A stretch of 64,000 bases of DNA, from NCBI RefSeq assembly GCF_900105215.1, contig NZ_FOIP01000001.1:2978501-3042500 (forward strand), in the 5' to 3' direction. A model generated the notes under the pieces. It was not told where the DNA came from. It saw only the letters and a program-made list of their open reading frames with translations, and made no database searches. Every line of letters begins with the position of its first letter. The first letter of the stretch is position 1. Shown here in pieces: positions 1 to 8,540 of the stretch. The translations under genes were made by a program, and so were the position numbers. The stretch is from Lacrimispora sphenoides (GTDB lineage Bacteria; Bacillota; Clostridia; Lachnospirales; Lachnospiraceae).

Positions 1-1
1 G

Positions 2-778
2 GATGCAGAAGAAGGCAGCATATCATTTGATGAACTTAAGGCAATTAACCCGGAGGTATTCAGCTGGCTCACAGTTTATGGCACGAATATTGACTATCCG
101 GTAACACAGGGAAATGATAATGCAAAATATGTAAATACCAATGCATTAGGAGAATATTCCCTGTCGGGAGCGATCTTTTTAGACTATTCTAATAGTAAGG
201 ATTTTCAGGATTTTAACAGTATTTTATACGGACATCACATGGAAAAACAGGCAATGTTCGGAGAACTTGGCTCATTCAGCAGCAAAAGTTTTTTTGACAA
301 CCATGTATACGGCAATCTGTACTATAACGGGAAAAATCATGGATTGGAATTTTTTGCTTTTATTAAAACGGATGCATACGACGGAGGAGTGTTTGCGCCG
401 CGGGTCCAGGGCAAAGAGGCACAGCAGGCTTATCTGCAATATCTGTTGGATAAGGCAATGCATACCCGTGAAACCGGAGTTACGACGGAGGACCATATTC
501 TGCTCCTGACCACCTGTGCTTCGGATGCCACCAATGGAAGAGATATTCTTGCAGCCAGGATCATGGAAGAATGTTACACCAATACGTTTGACAAGGAACT
601 ATCAGGCGATACAAACGAATCAGTATCGGTGGACCGGCAAGCTGGTCTGTGGGAAAGCCTTCCCCAGTGGCTGAAGATCATGCTGCCGATTATGCTGATA
701 ATCCTGTTTGCTATTGCAGTTTATCATAAAGTTAGAAGAAACGCGAAAGGGGTTAATGGAGATGAGCTCCAAGAATAA
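2..778 (+). CDS. Class B sortase, 5' end outside window
   Basis: Partial sortase transpeptidase; the reading frame is already open at base 2. Seen: the class B core with the catalytic His in YGHHM (bases about 228-242), the catalytic Cys in LLTTCAS and an Arg further on in GRDILAARI. The protein ends in a hydrophobic helix (WLKIMLPIMLIILFAIAV) followed by basic residues, so it is anchored by its C-terminus, whereas class B sortases usually have an N-terminal anchor. It overlaps the pilin gene downstream, which argues for joint expression and for that pilin as substrate. It could act as the pilin polymerase while the second sortase at 1994-2791 does wall anchoring; this split is inference. The N-terminus cannot be judged. 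Confidence 0.85.
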   Translation, partial: DAEEGSISFDELKAINPEVFSWLTVYGTNIDYPVTQGNDNAKYVNTNALGEYSLSGAIFLDYSNSKDFQDFNSILYGHHMEKQAMFGELGSFSSKSFFDNHVYGNLYYNGKNHGLEFFAFIKTDAYDGGVFAPRVQGKEAQQAYLQYLLDKAMHTRETGVTTEDHILLLTTCASDATNGRDILAARIMEECYTNTFDKELSGDTNESVSVDRQAGLWESLPQWLKIMLPIMLIILFAIAVYHKVRRNAKGVNGDELQE

Positions 779-1997
779 AGTGAATCCGAAAGGGATAGCT
801 GTGTGGTATCTGCTTATCCTCAGTCTTATGGCCATAGCATTTCCCCTGGATACTCCCGCAGGAACGGATTCGGTTTCCGTTACTCTATATGTAGATCAGG
901 TCTTCGTAAAAAACAGTTCCGCATCAGATGTGAACAATGTGTTTTTGTATGACCTTATTTCTCTGGATCCGGGAAATCCAATGCCGTCAGGGAGTTTAAG
1001 CAGTGTCCATTCCTTTACGGCTGCCGGTACAAGCGTGAAAGAAGTCGGTCCCATCACCTTTTCTAACACTGGTATATATCGTTACGAAATCAAAGGGAAT
1101 GCATCATCCCCGGCCAGTGGATATTCCTATGATACTCAGGTTTATTCGGTGGAAGTCTATGTGAAGAGGATCACAGAAGAGCTTTCGGCTGAGATCATAG
1201 TAAAAAAAAATGACGGCAGCAAAGTGGGCAGCATTAAGTTTGAAAATACTTATACTCCCCTTGCAAGCGATCCCGAGATTATGGTAGATCCGCCGGTGAA
1301 AAAAACAGTATCCGGCAACCCATCAAAAACCAGCAGTTTTACCTTTTCCCTGACGGCCAGAGATGGGGCAAATCCCATGCCGGAAGGCAGCGCGAATGGT
1401 GTTAAGTATATCACCATTTATGGTTCCGGTGAAAAGGATTTTGGTACATGGAGCTATATCCGGGAAGGTACTTATTATTATACTATTTCTGAAGTAGTCC
1501 TTCCGGACACCGGATATACTTACGATGACTCTGTTTACACGATCACCGATGTGGTAAAGGATACAGATGGACAGCTTGTAGTTACTCGGACGGTAACAAA
1601 CGGCTCAAACAAGCAGGTGGAATCCTGTACGTTTATCAATAAGTATAACGGAGGAGGCGGAAGCAGTGGGAGCGGCGGAAGCGGCGGGAAAGGGAGCGGT
1701 GGAAGCAGCTCTGGAGGCCCTGGTGTCAAAATCGATGAAAACAGTGACGACAGCCTTCAATTTGTAAATGGAGATACTCCGCTTGCAAACCTTCTCGAAA
1801 ATGAAAGCAATGCCGGTTCTGGTGCTTACAGCCCAAAAACCGGTGATGATATCAGATACGAATTATATGCAGCAATGCTTTGTACAGCTGCTGCTGTCGC
1901 GGCGGGGTGTGTGATCTATCTGATCCTGGCCTCCAACCGCATAAAGAAAAATCAGAGGAAAGATGATAACGGTGAAATAATCACAGGTGAAACATGA
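756..1997 (+). CDS. Sortase-dependent pilin / surface protein with SPKTG signal
   Basis: Secreted surface subunit of about 413 residues. Start chosen at 756 because GAAAGGGG lies just upstream; the frame is open further upstream but without a ribosome site. Seen: an N-terminal hydrophobic segment, two immunoglobulin-like blocks of the Spy0128/FctA pilin type (roughly residues 30-165 and 180-300, each with paired PMP...G and GxYxYxI/YYYTISE strands and a closing NxY), a Gly/Ser-rich linker, then SPKTGDD, a membrane helix and a basic tail. SPKTG fits the (S/P)PxTG signal known for clostridial class B sortases. The Spy0128-type blocks usually carry internal Lys-Asn isopeptide bonds. It is sandwiched between two sortase genes and overlaps both. 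Function as pilin shaft versus single adhesin is not settled. Confidence 0.85.
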   Translation: MEMSSKNKVNPKGIAVWYLLILSLMAIAFPLDTPAGTDSVSVTLYVDQVFVKNSSASDVNNVFLYDLISLDPGNPMPSGSLSSVHSFTAAGTSVKEVGPITFSNTGIYRYEIKGNASSPASGYSYDTQVYSVEVYVKRITEELSAEIIVKKNDGSKVGSIKFENTYTPLASDPEIMVDPPVKKTVSGNPSKTSSFTFSLTARDGANPMPEGSANGVKYITIYGSGEKDFGTWSYIREGTYYYTISEVVLPDTGYTYDDSVYTITDVVKDTDGQLVVTRTVTNGSNKQVESCTFINKYNGGGGSSGSGGSGGKGSGGSSSGGPGVKIDENSDDSLQFVNGDTPLANLLENESNAGSGAYSPKTGDDIRYELYAAMLCTAAAVAAGCVIYLILASNRIKKNQRKDDNGEIITGET

Positions 1998-2791
1998 GTA
2001 AGAGGCAAAAAACAATTGTAACAGCAGTGTGGCTCCTTCTGATCGGTTCGATCTGTGTCATCGTGTTTTCCGGGTATAGGCTTAAGGAAAGCCTGCAAAT
2101 TTATGCAGAAGGGGATCAAAGCTATGAAAATCTGAAAGAGCGGGTCCGCCGTCAGGAAAGCAGCAGTTCTTCTGATTACATAGAAGTAGATGAGCCCGGA
2201 GCAGAGCCGGCTAAGGACATTCCCACGGTCTCCATTGATTTTGAAGCGCTGAAAAAGATCAATTCTGATGCAGCCGCATGGCTGTACTGCCCGGACACCG
2301 TAATTGACTATCCGGTTATGCGTGCCCACGATTATGACTGGTATCTTCATCATCTTCCGGACGGTACCTATAATGCCAATGGCACTTTATTTCTCGATTA
2401 CAACTGCCCGGAGGATTTTAGCGGGAGCCTGAGCATTATTTACGGACACCATATGAAATCCGGCGGGATGTTTGGAACACTGACAGAGTACAAGGCGCAG
2501 GATTATTATGAACAGCACCCTAATCTGTACCTTTACACAGAGCAGGGAAACTATCGGATTGATTTGAAATATGGCTGTGTCATCAGTGCGGGGGAATGGC
2601 GTAGCCGGGCGTTTATGTATGAGGTAAATAGAAAGGCATTGTTATCATATGCCTCGTCAAAAACAACGTTTGAGAGCAGTGCTGAATATACGGATCGTGA
2701 CAGGTTCCTTGTGCTTTCCACTTGCAGCTATGAATTCGACGATGCCCGGTACGTTGTAATTGGTATTTTGCGGCCGGAATACGGAGACTGA
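1994..2791 (+). CDS. Class B sortase
   Basis: Complete sortase of 265 residues with an N-terminal membrane anchor (residues about 8-28), a Ser-rich charged stalk and a class B catalytic domain from about residue 75. Catalytic residues are visible: His152/His153 in YGHHM, Cys244 in STCSYE and Arg252 in DDARYV. The start ATG overlaps the stop of the pilin gene (ATGA), so translation is coupled. It presumably attaches the SPKTG protein to the cell wall or joins pilin subunits. It is a different type from the upstream sortase, whose anchor is at the other end. Confidence 0.9.
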   Translation: MSKRQKTIVTAVWLLLIGSICVIVFSGYRLKESLQIYAEGDQSYENLKERVRRQESSSSSDYIEVDEPGAEPAKDIPTVSIDFEALKKINSDAAAWLYCPDTVIDYPVMRAHDYDWYLHHLPDGTYNANGTLFLDYNCPEDFSGSLSIIYGHHMKSGGMFGTLTEYKAQDYYEQHPNLYLYTEQGNYRIDLKYGCVISAGEWRSRAFMYEVNRKALLSYASSKTTFESSAEYTDRDRFLVLSTCSYEFDDARYVVIGILRPEYGD

Positions 2792-2815
2792 TGAGATAAA
2801 GGAAAGGAGTAAATA

Positions 2816-3235
2816 ATGGTACTGACGAAAGAAGCGATTCAAGCGGTTAAACTGACCAAAAGATTCAGGAGATGCTATGATGCCCAGGAAGTTGATATCC
2901 TCTTGGATGAGATTGGGGAGGCAGCGGAAGAGCAGTGCCGGGAACTGGAACATCTGCGCAGCGTGCGCATGGAATACAACCAAATGAAGAATCAGATTTC
3001 AGAAGCTCTGCTGGCTGCACAACAGACCGCAAAGGAAATGCTTGAGCAGACCCGGAATAAATGTAACGAAGAGCTGGCGTCAATGCAGCAGAGAAGAATT
3101 ACACTGCAGCAGGAGATATCCGGACTTGAGAAGTATAAGGTTTTAGAACTTGAGAAGATTCGGAAAGATCTTGAGAGTCTGTTGGGCGATCCTGAATCAG
3201 ATGAGGCGGCGCAAGAGGCAGCTGCATCAAAATAA
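2816..3235 (+). CDS. DivIVA-like coiled-coil protein
   Basis: A 139-residue cytoplasmic protein. The N-terminal 35 residues (containing KLTKRFRRCYDAQEVDILLDE) match the lipid-binding DivIVA/GpsB head in pattern: a basic, hydrophobic turn followed by YDxxEVDxxLDE. The rest is one long coiled coil rich in Glu, Gln and Lys, ending in an Ala/Glu tail. DivIVA proteins mark curved or septal membrane and recruit partners. It is preceded by AAGGAG and lies 24 bases after the sortase, so probably in the same operon; it may localise the sortase/pilus machinery, but that is inference. It is shorter than chromosomal DivIVA and is unlikely to be the main division protein. Confidence 0.7.
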   Translation: MVLTKEAIQAVKLTKRFRRCYDAQEVDILLDEIGEAAEEQCRELEHLRSVRMEYNQMKNQISEALLAAQQTAKEMLEQTRNKCNEELASMQQRRITLQQEISGLEKYKVLELEKIRKDLESLLGDPESDEAAQEAAASK

Positions 3236-3248
3236 GGAGGAATATCAA

Positions 3249-4109
3249 ATGAAAAAATATACTGCATTCCTCATCTCTGCGGTATTGTGTTTCAGTTTAA
3301 TTACCGGGAAGATCGTTCAGGTATATGCACAGCAGGAGGAAGTAAAGCTGGAAGAATCGGAACAAGTGGATAACACGGAGCAGGATAGGGAAACTGTAAA
3401 AGATCCTGAGGAGAATGCCGCAGGCAGCAATGAGCAGGAAACGGCTGAACCAGACACGGAGCAAAGCGAAGCCGATACAACCGGGAACTCTTCGGAATCG
3501 GAAATTCCCGATGGATCAGAAGTCCCCGAATCGGATCATGATCAGACAGAAGAGGAAGAGCAGCAGACAGGTTCCGATGAAGACGAGGAAAGTGAAATTC
3601 CTGAGGAAAATGGGAACCAGGAGGAAAGTGAAATTCCTGAGGAAAGCGGGAACCAGGAGGAAAGTAAGATTCCAGATGAAACAAAGGTCCCGGAAGAAAA
3701 CGAAGGCAATCCGGATGTTGCGGCAGCCATGGAGGCTGCATATACCGGCTTTTATGATCATATCAGTGATATTGCCGAGCTGCTTGATATATCAGACAAC
3801 TATATGCTCATAGAGGGTGATGATAATTTTTGCGAAGCACTTGCTGTCTATGCCATAAAACATGATCAGACCGGGAATTATCCGTATGATGTGAAAATAA
3901 CAAATGAGGCTGATTTTGACGAACTTCAATCCATCTATTGGAGCCTGAATATGGTAAATGGAGCTAAAAACGAAAAAGAATCGGTTATCCGTGTAACGCG
4001 GCTGTCCGGTGTGGATGTATATGCCTTATCCGGTTCCGATAAAAAAGTTTTTCAGTCACTCACTACGAACAAAATCAGAGAAAGAATTTGTACACTGCTT
4101 TCAGACTGA
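3249..4109 (+). CDS. Secreted acidic Glu/Ser/Pro-rich protein, unknown function
   Basis: A 286-residue protein starting at the ATG after AAGGAGG. Seen: a signal peptide (KKYTAFLISAVLCFSL, cleavage near VYAQ), a long very acidic low-complexity region (residues about 28-155) that includes degenerate repeats of the type ESEIPEE(N/S)GNQE, then a small folded C-terminal domain of about 125 residues starting near AMEAAYTGFYDHI. No sortase signal or membrane helix is present at the C-terminus, so it is probably released or held by charge. Not recognised as a family. It follows the DivIVA-like gene by 13 bases and is probably part of the pilus-locus transcript. Confidence 0.7.
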   Translation: MKKYTAFLISAVLCFSLITGKIVQVYAQQEEVKLEESEQVDNTEQDRETVKDPEENAAGSNEQETAEPDTEQSEADTTGNSSESEIPDGSEVPESDHDQTEEEEQQTGSDEDEESEIPEENGNQEESEIPEESGNQEESKIPDETKVPEENEGNPDVAAAMEAAYTGFYDHISDIAELLDISDNYMLIEGDDNFCEALAVYAIKHDQTGNYPYDVKITNEADFDELQSIYWSLNMVNGAKNEKESVIRVTRLSGVDVYALSGSDKKVFQSLTTNKIRERICTLLSD

Positions 4110-4156
4110 CAGAAGAAAAACCGATAAACACAGATACGAAAGAGGAGAAGGATTGT

Positions 4157-4693
4157 ATGGTAAAAAATGAAGAAATACAGGACATCTGCAGCGCCATGAC
4201 TGTAACGGACCGCATCAGCACAATGCTGATTTGCTTTCAAGGAAAAGAAGGGGAAGATTTTTATGGTGAAATCCTTAACTGTTACATAGAAAAGCCTGTC
4301 TGCTTTTTTGGTATCGGTGATCTGATTCTTAAATTAGATGAAATCTGCGACTGGATCGGTTCCCCTCAACCAACTACTGAACCAAGATTTCTTAATAAAA
4401 AAATGGCTGAGCAGTATGCGCTCAGGACCAGGAGAAATAGTATAATACCGGAAAAGGCCAGTATTCAGCTGCAGAACAGTATGGTTCTGTATTCACAGGC
4501 CAGTCGGGCGAAGAGCACGCTCTTAATCAAGATAGAGTTTCGTCAGAACGCCACCATGCAGGGAAGAGTGATTGGAAAGCTAACATCAAAAAAGTATATA
4601 AGCTTCCGAAGCGCTTTGGAACTGATGCGTATGATAAAAGAAATTGCCATAAAGACAGAGAGCACTTATTATAGGCATAAATCAGTGCTTTAA
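4157..4693 (+). CDS. Hypothetical protein at end of the pilus locus
   Basis: A 178-residue soluble protein of unrecognised family. The start is the ATG after GGAGAAGG; the open frame extends upstream to 4088 with no ribosome site. It has no signal peptide or membrane helix. The C-terminal half is basic with a beta-rich stretch (STLLIKIEFRQNATMQG) followed by a helix (SALELMRMIKEIAIK), which could suit a nucleic-acid or small regulatory role, but nothing specific is visible. It is the last gene before a strong hairpin and may be co-transcribed with the genes before it (47-base gap). Confidence 0.6.
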   Translation: MVKNEEIQDICSAMTVTDRISTMLICFQGKEGEDFYGEILNCYIEKPVCFFGIGDLILKLDEICDWIGSPQPTTEPRFLNKKMAEQYALRTRRNSIIPEKASIQLQNSMVLYSQASRAKSTLLIKIEFRQNATMQGRVIGKLTSKKYISFRSALELMRMIKEIAIKTESTYYRHKSVL

Positions 4694-4715
4694 TGGCATG
4701 CTGCCTGCATGTTAA

Positions 4716-4754
4716 AATCCCCTGCATCTGCGGTCAATCCAGATGCAGGGGATT
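4716..4754 (+). terminator. Hairpin after the pilus locus
   Basis: Perfect 15-bp inverted repeat, AATCCCCTGCATCTG and its complement, with a 9-base loop, placed 22 bases after the stop at 4693. The following tract (CTGTCTAATATCCTT) is only moderately T-rich, so termination is likely but may be leaky. Confidence 0.7.
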
Positions 4755-4989
4755 CTGTCTAATATCCTTACACTTTAACCTCAAACATAATTCTTTCGCG
4801 GTCATCTGTTTTCCCCTATTCCGGGATTTCCCAGGACTTCTTTATCCGGCTTCATGGCTGTCATGCGGTACAGACTGCATCAAGGTATCGATAAAAATAC
4901 ATATGGAAAATGATGTGAAATATGTTACAATGGCAGAAGCGGAAAAAGGAAATTTACGCAGAGAACGTTTCACCATAGGAGAGGAAAAC

Positions 4990-6084
4990 ATGAAAGAAAA
5001 AAAGTCAATGATTAATGTTATGATCGATGGGATCTCAGGAATCTTCCTGCCTATTATTAATCTGTTAAGCGCGGCAGGAATATTAAAAGGCATATTGACC
5101 ATTCTCACCGCATCTAATATTGTGTCAGGAACAAGTGAGACTTATCTGGTGTTAAATGCCATGGCAGACAGCCTGTTTTATTTTCTGCCTATGGTACTGG
5201 CATTTACCGCGGCAAAAAAATTTGGCTGCGACCCATTTACTGCAGTGGTCATCGGCGGAGTGCTTTTGTATCCTTCCCTAACTAAAGTATTTGAGGCTGG
5301 CACTAACATATTTTTTGCCGGAATTCCCATGAAGGCCGTTATATATCATTCCGGTGTAATCCCCATCATCCTGGCGGTTGGACTTCTTGTATATGTGGAA
5401 CGGGTGGCAAATAAAATACTGCCGGATCTGATAAAAGGTTTCTTTGCCCCCTTGATCTGCATTGTAGTTGTTGGACTGGTCACACTGTTTGTATTCGGGC
5501 CAATCGGGAATGTAATAGGAGACGGCCTGGCTGCGGCTTATGAATTTGTATATCAGATCAGCCCAATGATTGCAGGTGCAGTATTAGGAGCGGTGATCCA
5601 GCCGATGGTCATATTTGGTTTTCACTGGAGTTTTGTACTGGTCGCTATGAATAATATTTCTGTAAAAGGCTCTGATACCATACTGGCTTTGATCGGGCCG
5701 GCAGTATTTGCCCAGGCTGGTGCGGCACTTGCGGTTTGTTTGAGAAGTAAGGATAAAAAGTTCCGGTCTCTCTGCTTATCTGCCGTAGTGTCCGCATGTT
5801 TCGGAGTCACAGAACCGGCTATGTTCGGCGTAAACCTGCCGTTAAAAAAGCCTATGATTGCAGTATGCATCGGCGGTGGGGTGGGAGGAGCCATAGCAGG
5901 ATTTTCGGGAGCTCAGGCAATGACCTTTGCTTTCCCAAGTATGATTACATTACCTGTTTTTATTGGAAGGGGATTTGGGCTGTTTGTTGTGAGCTGTTTT
6001 GCCGGTTTTTTAACGTCGTTTTTGCTGACATTATTCCAGCCGGGGGTAGTTTATGACGGAATCGCTTCAGAAGCCGCATGTTAG
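4990..6084 (+). CDS. Lone PTS EIIC, beta-glucoside type
   Basis: Membrane channel domain of a beta-glucoside-family phosphotransferase permease, 364 residues, about ten hydrophobic segments. The family signatures are seen: FGFHWSFVLVAMNNI in the middle and FGVTEPAMFGVNLPLKKP in the last third. Start set at 4990 (ATAGGAGAGGAAAAC upstream); the frame stays open to 4693 but that stretch resembles nothing. Normal family members are fused as EIIBCA with a phosphorylated Cys in EIIB and a His in EIIA; here both EIIB and EIIA are absent and none is encoded next to it. It therefore either borrows EIIB/EIIA from elsewhere or is a residual, perhaps facilitator-like, protein. No antiterminator (BglG) gene is nearby. 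Confidence 0.85.
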   Translation: MKEKKSMINVMIDGISGIFLPIINLLSAAGILKGILTILTASNIVSGTSETYLVLNAMADSLFYFLPMVLAFTAAKKFGCDPFTAVVIGGVLLYPSLTKVFEAGTNIFFAGIPMKAVIYHSGVIPIILAVGLLVYVERVANKILPDLIKGFFAPLICIVVVGLVTLFVFGPIGNVIGDGLAAAYEFVYQISPMIAGAVLGAVIQPMVIFGFHWSFVLVAMNNISVKGSDTILALIGPAVFAQAGAALAVCLRSKDKKFRSLCLSAVVSACFGVTEPAMFGVNLPLKKPMIAVCIGGGVGGAIAGFSGAQAMTFAFPSMITLPVFIGRGFGLFVVSCFAGFLTSFLLTLFQPGVVYDGIASEAAC

Positions 6085-6238
6085 AGGGGAAGTGATCTGA
6101 CGTTTCACATTCATATTTATATGAATTCATAAAAAAATCACAATTTATCTGATGAAATTTAAGGTTTGTTTCAGCTTTACATGGTAAAAAAGAAGCAGAT
6201 AAAAAAATTGATTTAACCTAGAGTGAGGAGGAATTTAT

Positions 6239-7231
6239 ATGTATATGTTAAAAAGGTCTGCAGCATTTATCACAGCAGCTATTTTGTCTGTGACTCCAAT
6301 TACGGCATTGGCGGCAACGGGAACCCAGATCAGCAGTGTTTCACTTTACATATCATCAGAGATTGAGGCCGGAGAAGGCGGCAGTGATGTAACGGTTACA
6401 TCCAGTTCCAGCAAATTCAGTATCGACGATGTTGAGGTTACAAATAAACCGGATGAAGAATGGAAGGATGGAAATAAGCCCAAATTAAAGGTTACTTTAG
6501 AAGCAGAAGACGATTATTACTTTGCCTCCGGTTTTTCCAAAAGCAGTGTAAGTCTTAGCGGTTCTGACGGGACGGTCAGTTCTGTCAGCCGGAGCAGCAG
6601 TGAACTGATTGTATATATAACGCTTGATGCTTTGGAGGATGATGAAAGTGATCATGAGCTGGCAGTGAGTAACCTGGAGTGGGATGAAGAAAACGGCACA
6701 GGCTACTGGGATGAATGTGAGGATGCCAATAAATATGAGGTACGCCTTTACAGGGGAAGCAATGCAGTGACTTCCGTGCTTACAACCACCTATACCAGCT
6801 ATGATTTTTCAAGCTATATGACGAATAGCGGGAATTACTCCTTTAAAGTACGGGGAGTATACAACTCATCCAATAAAGGCAGTTGGGAAGAATCTGACAG
6901 CTGGTATGTATCAGCCGATGTGGCAGAGGAGATTAGTTCTAAAAGCCCAAGCGGTGTTTCAGGGCCGGGAAGCAGCACAGGAGCAGGCGCATGGCTGAAG
7001 GACAGCACAGGCTGGTGGTATTGTAATGCGGACAAAAGCTATACCATCAATAACTGGCAGTATATTAATGATTGCTGGTATTATTTTAATAAGTCAGGAT
7101 ATATGGTTACAGGCTGGATCCATTGGAACTCCATATGGTATTATTGCGGAGAAAGCGGAGCTATGCTTATAAACACTACAACGCCGGATGGGTATGAGGT
7201 AGGAAGCGACGGGGCGTGGATCCAATCATAA
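6239..7231 (+). CDS. Secreted wall-binding repeat protein
   Basis: Secreted protein of 330 residues, ribosome site GAGGAGG before the ATG at 6239 (a second in-frame ATG lies at 6245). Seen: a signal peptide ending at ALAA, a Ser-rich beta domain (about 28-130), a fibronectin-like region (about 140-225; SNLEWDEE...YEVRLYRG...YSFKVRGVYN), a Ser/Gly linker, and C-terminal choline-binding-type repeats (WLKDSTGWWYC, NWQYINDCWYYF, GWIHWNSIWYYC, ending with TPDGYEVGSDGAW). Such repeats hold proteins on the wall polymer non-covalently. It stands alone between an EIIC gene and a convergent operon. The ligand or activity of the N-terminal part is unknown. Confidence 0.8.
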   Translation: MYMLKRSAAFITAAILSVTPITALAATGTQISSVSLYISSEIEAGEGGSDVTVTSSSSKFSIDDVEVTNKPDEEWKDGNKPKLKVTLEAEDDYYFASGFSKSSVSLSGSDGTVSSVSRSSSELIVYITLDALEDDESDHELAVSNLEWDEENGTGYWDECEDANKYEVRLYRGSNAVTSVLTTTYTSYDFSSYMTNSGNYSFKVRGVYNSSNKGSWEESDSWYVSADVAEEISSKSPSGVSGPGSSTGAGAWLKDSTGWWYCNADKSYTINNWQYINDCWYYFNKSGYMVTGWIHWNSIWYYCGESGAMLINTTTPDGYEVGSDGAWIQS

Positions 7232-7258
7232 AACAGATAAAATATTGCAATGATAAAG

Positions 7259-7287
7259 AAGGACAGGAGTGTTACATTCCTGTCCTT
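7259..7287. terminator. Bidirectional terminator between convergent genes
   Basis: Ten-base-pair stem AAGGACAGGA/TCCTGTCCTT with a 9-base loop and T-rich sequence on both sides. It sits between the wall-binding protein gene (plus) and the end of the nitrogenase-like operon (minus), so it can serve both. Confidence 0.75.
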
Positions 7288-7316
7288 TTGAATGTTATTT
7301 CCTAATGCTGCGTGTG

Positions 7317-8540
7317 TCAGTGAATCCTCACCATTTCGTTGGTCCACACTGCCGCCAGATTTACCGCTCCCCGGAAACCGGCTAGCGGAGGCTCATAGGC
7401 ATGGCGCCAGATATGGTCAGGTACTACAATCTGCAGGCTCTGGTCTCTTTTCGCCATGTGCAGCAGTTCACCGCTGCCCATAAGAAAGCCCTTTGAATCG
7501 CTCGCAACCCTTTCTTTGGCGGATTCATCCAGATAGGCCATATCTTCACCTGCCATTTCGGAACAATCACAATAACATTCGGTTCGTGAAAATCCAAAAC
7601 ATTCTTTTCCGTATTCCGCAATTCCAGGCACTACATCGGCATGTCCGGCAAGAACCAGCTTATTATCTTCTCTGTGGACACGGAGGAAGCGGGCCAGTAC
7701 CGTCTGCATTGGCGCTATTTGCTCCAGTGCATTTTCTTTTTCCCGGCGGATAAACGATTTGTCCGCCTGCCTGCCGCATATGGCTGCCGCATCCTCCAGC
7801 CAGTCAAGGGTTCCCTGGATTCCATAGGGGCGTGCTGTTAGATAAGGCGTGCCAAAGCGTTCCTGAAGATATTTCGCGGCGGCTTCGCCCTCTCGGCGAA
7901 TAACAAAGTTCAAATGAGCCGCACCCAATGTTTCCAGCTGCGAGATGCTTGTTCCGGAAGTCATAGTACACAAATGCTCCATTCCCAAGGCACCTGATGC
8001 CATCCGGGCGATCTCTGCGGCATCAGCATGATAACGAAACATGTCTGCACAGGAGCCAATGATGTTAAAGGAGGGCAGTTCCGTTTGATGCATTTCCTTA
8101 GGTAGGGTTTTACAGAGCTCCAAAAGGGTAAATTCCACCCCCTTGTGTCCGCTGACATCAAATCCTCCTGCAGTCAGCGGGATCAGGCGTGTATCGGGAA
8201 ATTGGGGCGACAGCTCCTGAGCCAGGGCTTTTAAGTCTATTCCAATTACCTCCGGCACGGAGGAGGGCAGCAGGAAGATTGTTTTTATGCCCTGGTTTTC
8301 TGATACCCATTCCACCGCACGTGTCAGCCGGCTGGTATCCCCCATGGCAATATCGGTTTCTCCGATATGGGTGGAATAGAGCTTTCCGCCAAAGGAACCC
8401 ATCCGATGAAGGAAGGTCCTTCCATAGGCCATATGTCCCATGCAGCCAAATTCTATCACGGCCGACTGGGCGATGCCGGATAAACACCAAAGTGAGCCCA
8501 TCCGCCCTGACAGGGGCGGTGCTGTTTTATACAGTCCCAT
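7317..8540 (-). CDS. Nitrogenase-like component 1, NifK-type subunit
   Basis: Oxidoreductase of the nitrogenase component 1 family, 407 residues, last gene of the operon. Seen: Cys19 and Cys33 (WCLSG and FGCMGH) in the positions of P-cluster ligands, but Ser94 (LLPSSVPEVIG) where the partner subunit has Cys. This 3+2 pattern recalls BchN-BchB, where the bridging cluster is held asymmetrically. The C-terminal half has an unusual ECYCDCSEM motif. It is much shorter than NifK (about 520). It starts within the end of the preceding subunit gene (8527-8540 overlap), so the two are translationally coupled and very likely form a complex. Substrate unknown. No nifB, nifE or nifN is present in the window, so true nitrogen fixation is unlikely. 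Confidence 0.85.
   Translation of the reverse strand: MGLYKTAPPLSGRMGSLWCLSGIAQSAVIEFGCMGHMAYGRTFLHRMGSFGGKLYSTHIGETDIAMGDTSRLTRAVEWVSENQGIKTIFLLPSSVPEVIGIDLKALAQELSPQFPDTRLIPLTAGGFDVSGHKGVEFTLLELCKTLPKEMHQTELPSFNIIGSCADMFRYHADAAEIARMASGALGMEHLCTMTSGTSISQLETLGAAHLNFVIRREGEAAAKYLQERFGTPYLTARPYGIQGTLDWLEDAAAICGRQADKSFIRREKENALEQIAPMQTVLARFLRVHREDNKLVLAGHADVVPGIAEYGKECFGFSRTECYCDCSEMAGEDMAYLDESAKERVASDSKGFLMGSGELLHMAKRDQSLQIVVPDHIWRHAYEPPLAGFRGAVNLAAVWTNEMVRIH

Noticed and set aside
4693..4989. N-terminal extension of the EIIC gene as a degenerate EIIB
   Set aside because: The in-frame stretch shows no EIIB features and a good start and ribosome site lie at 4990.
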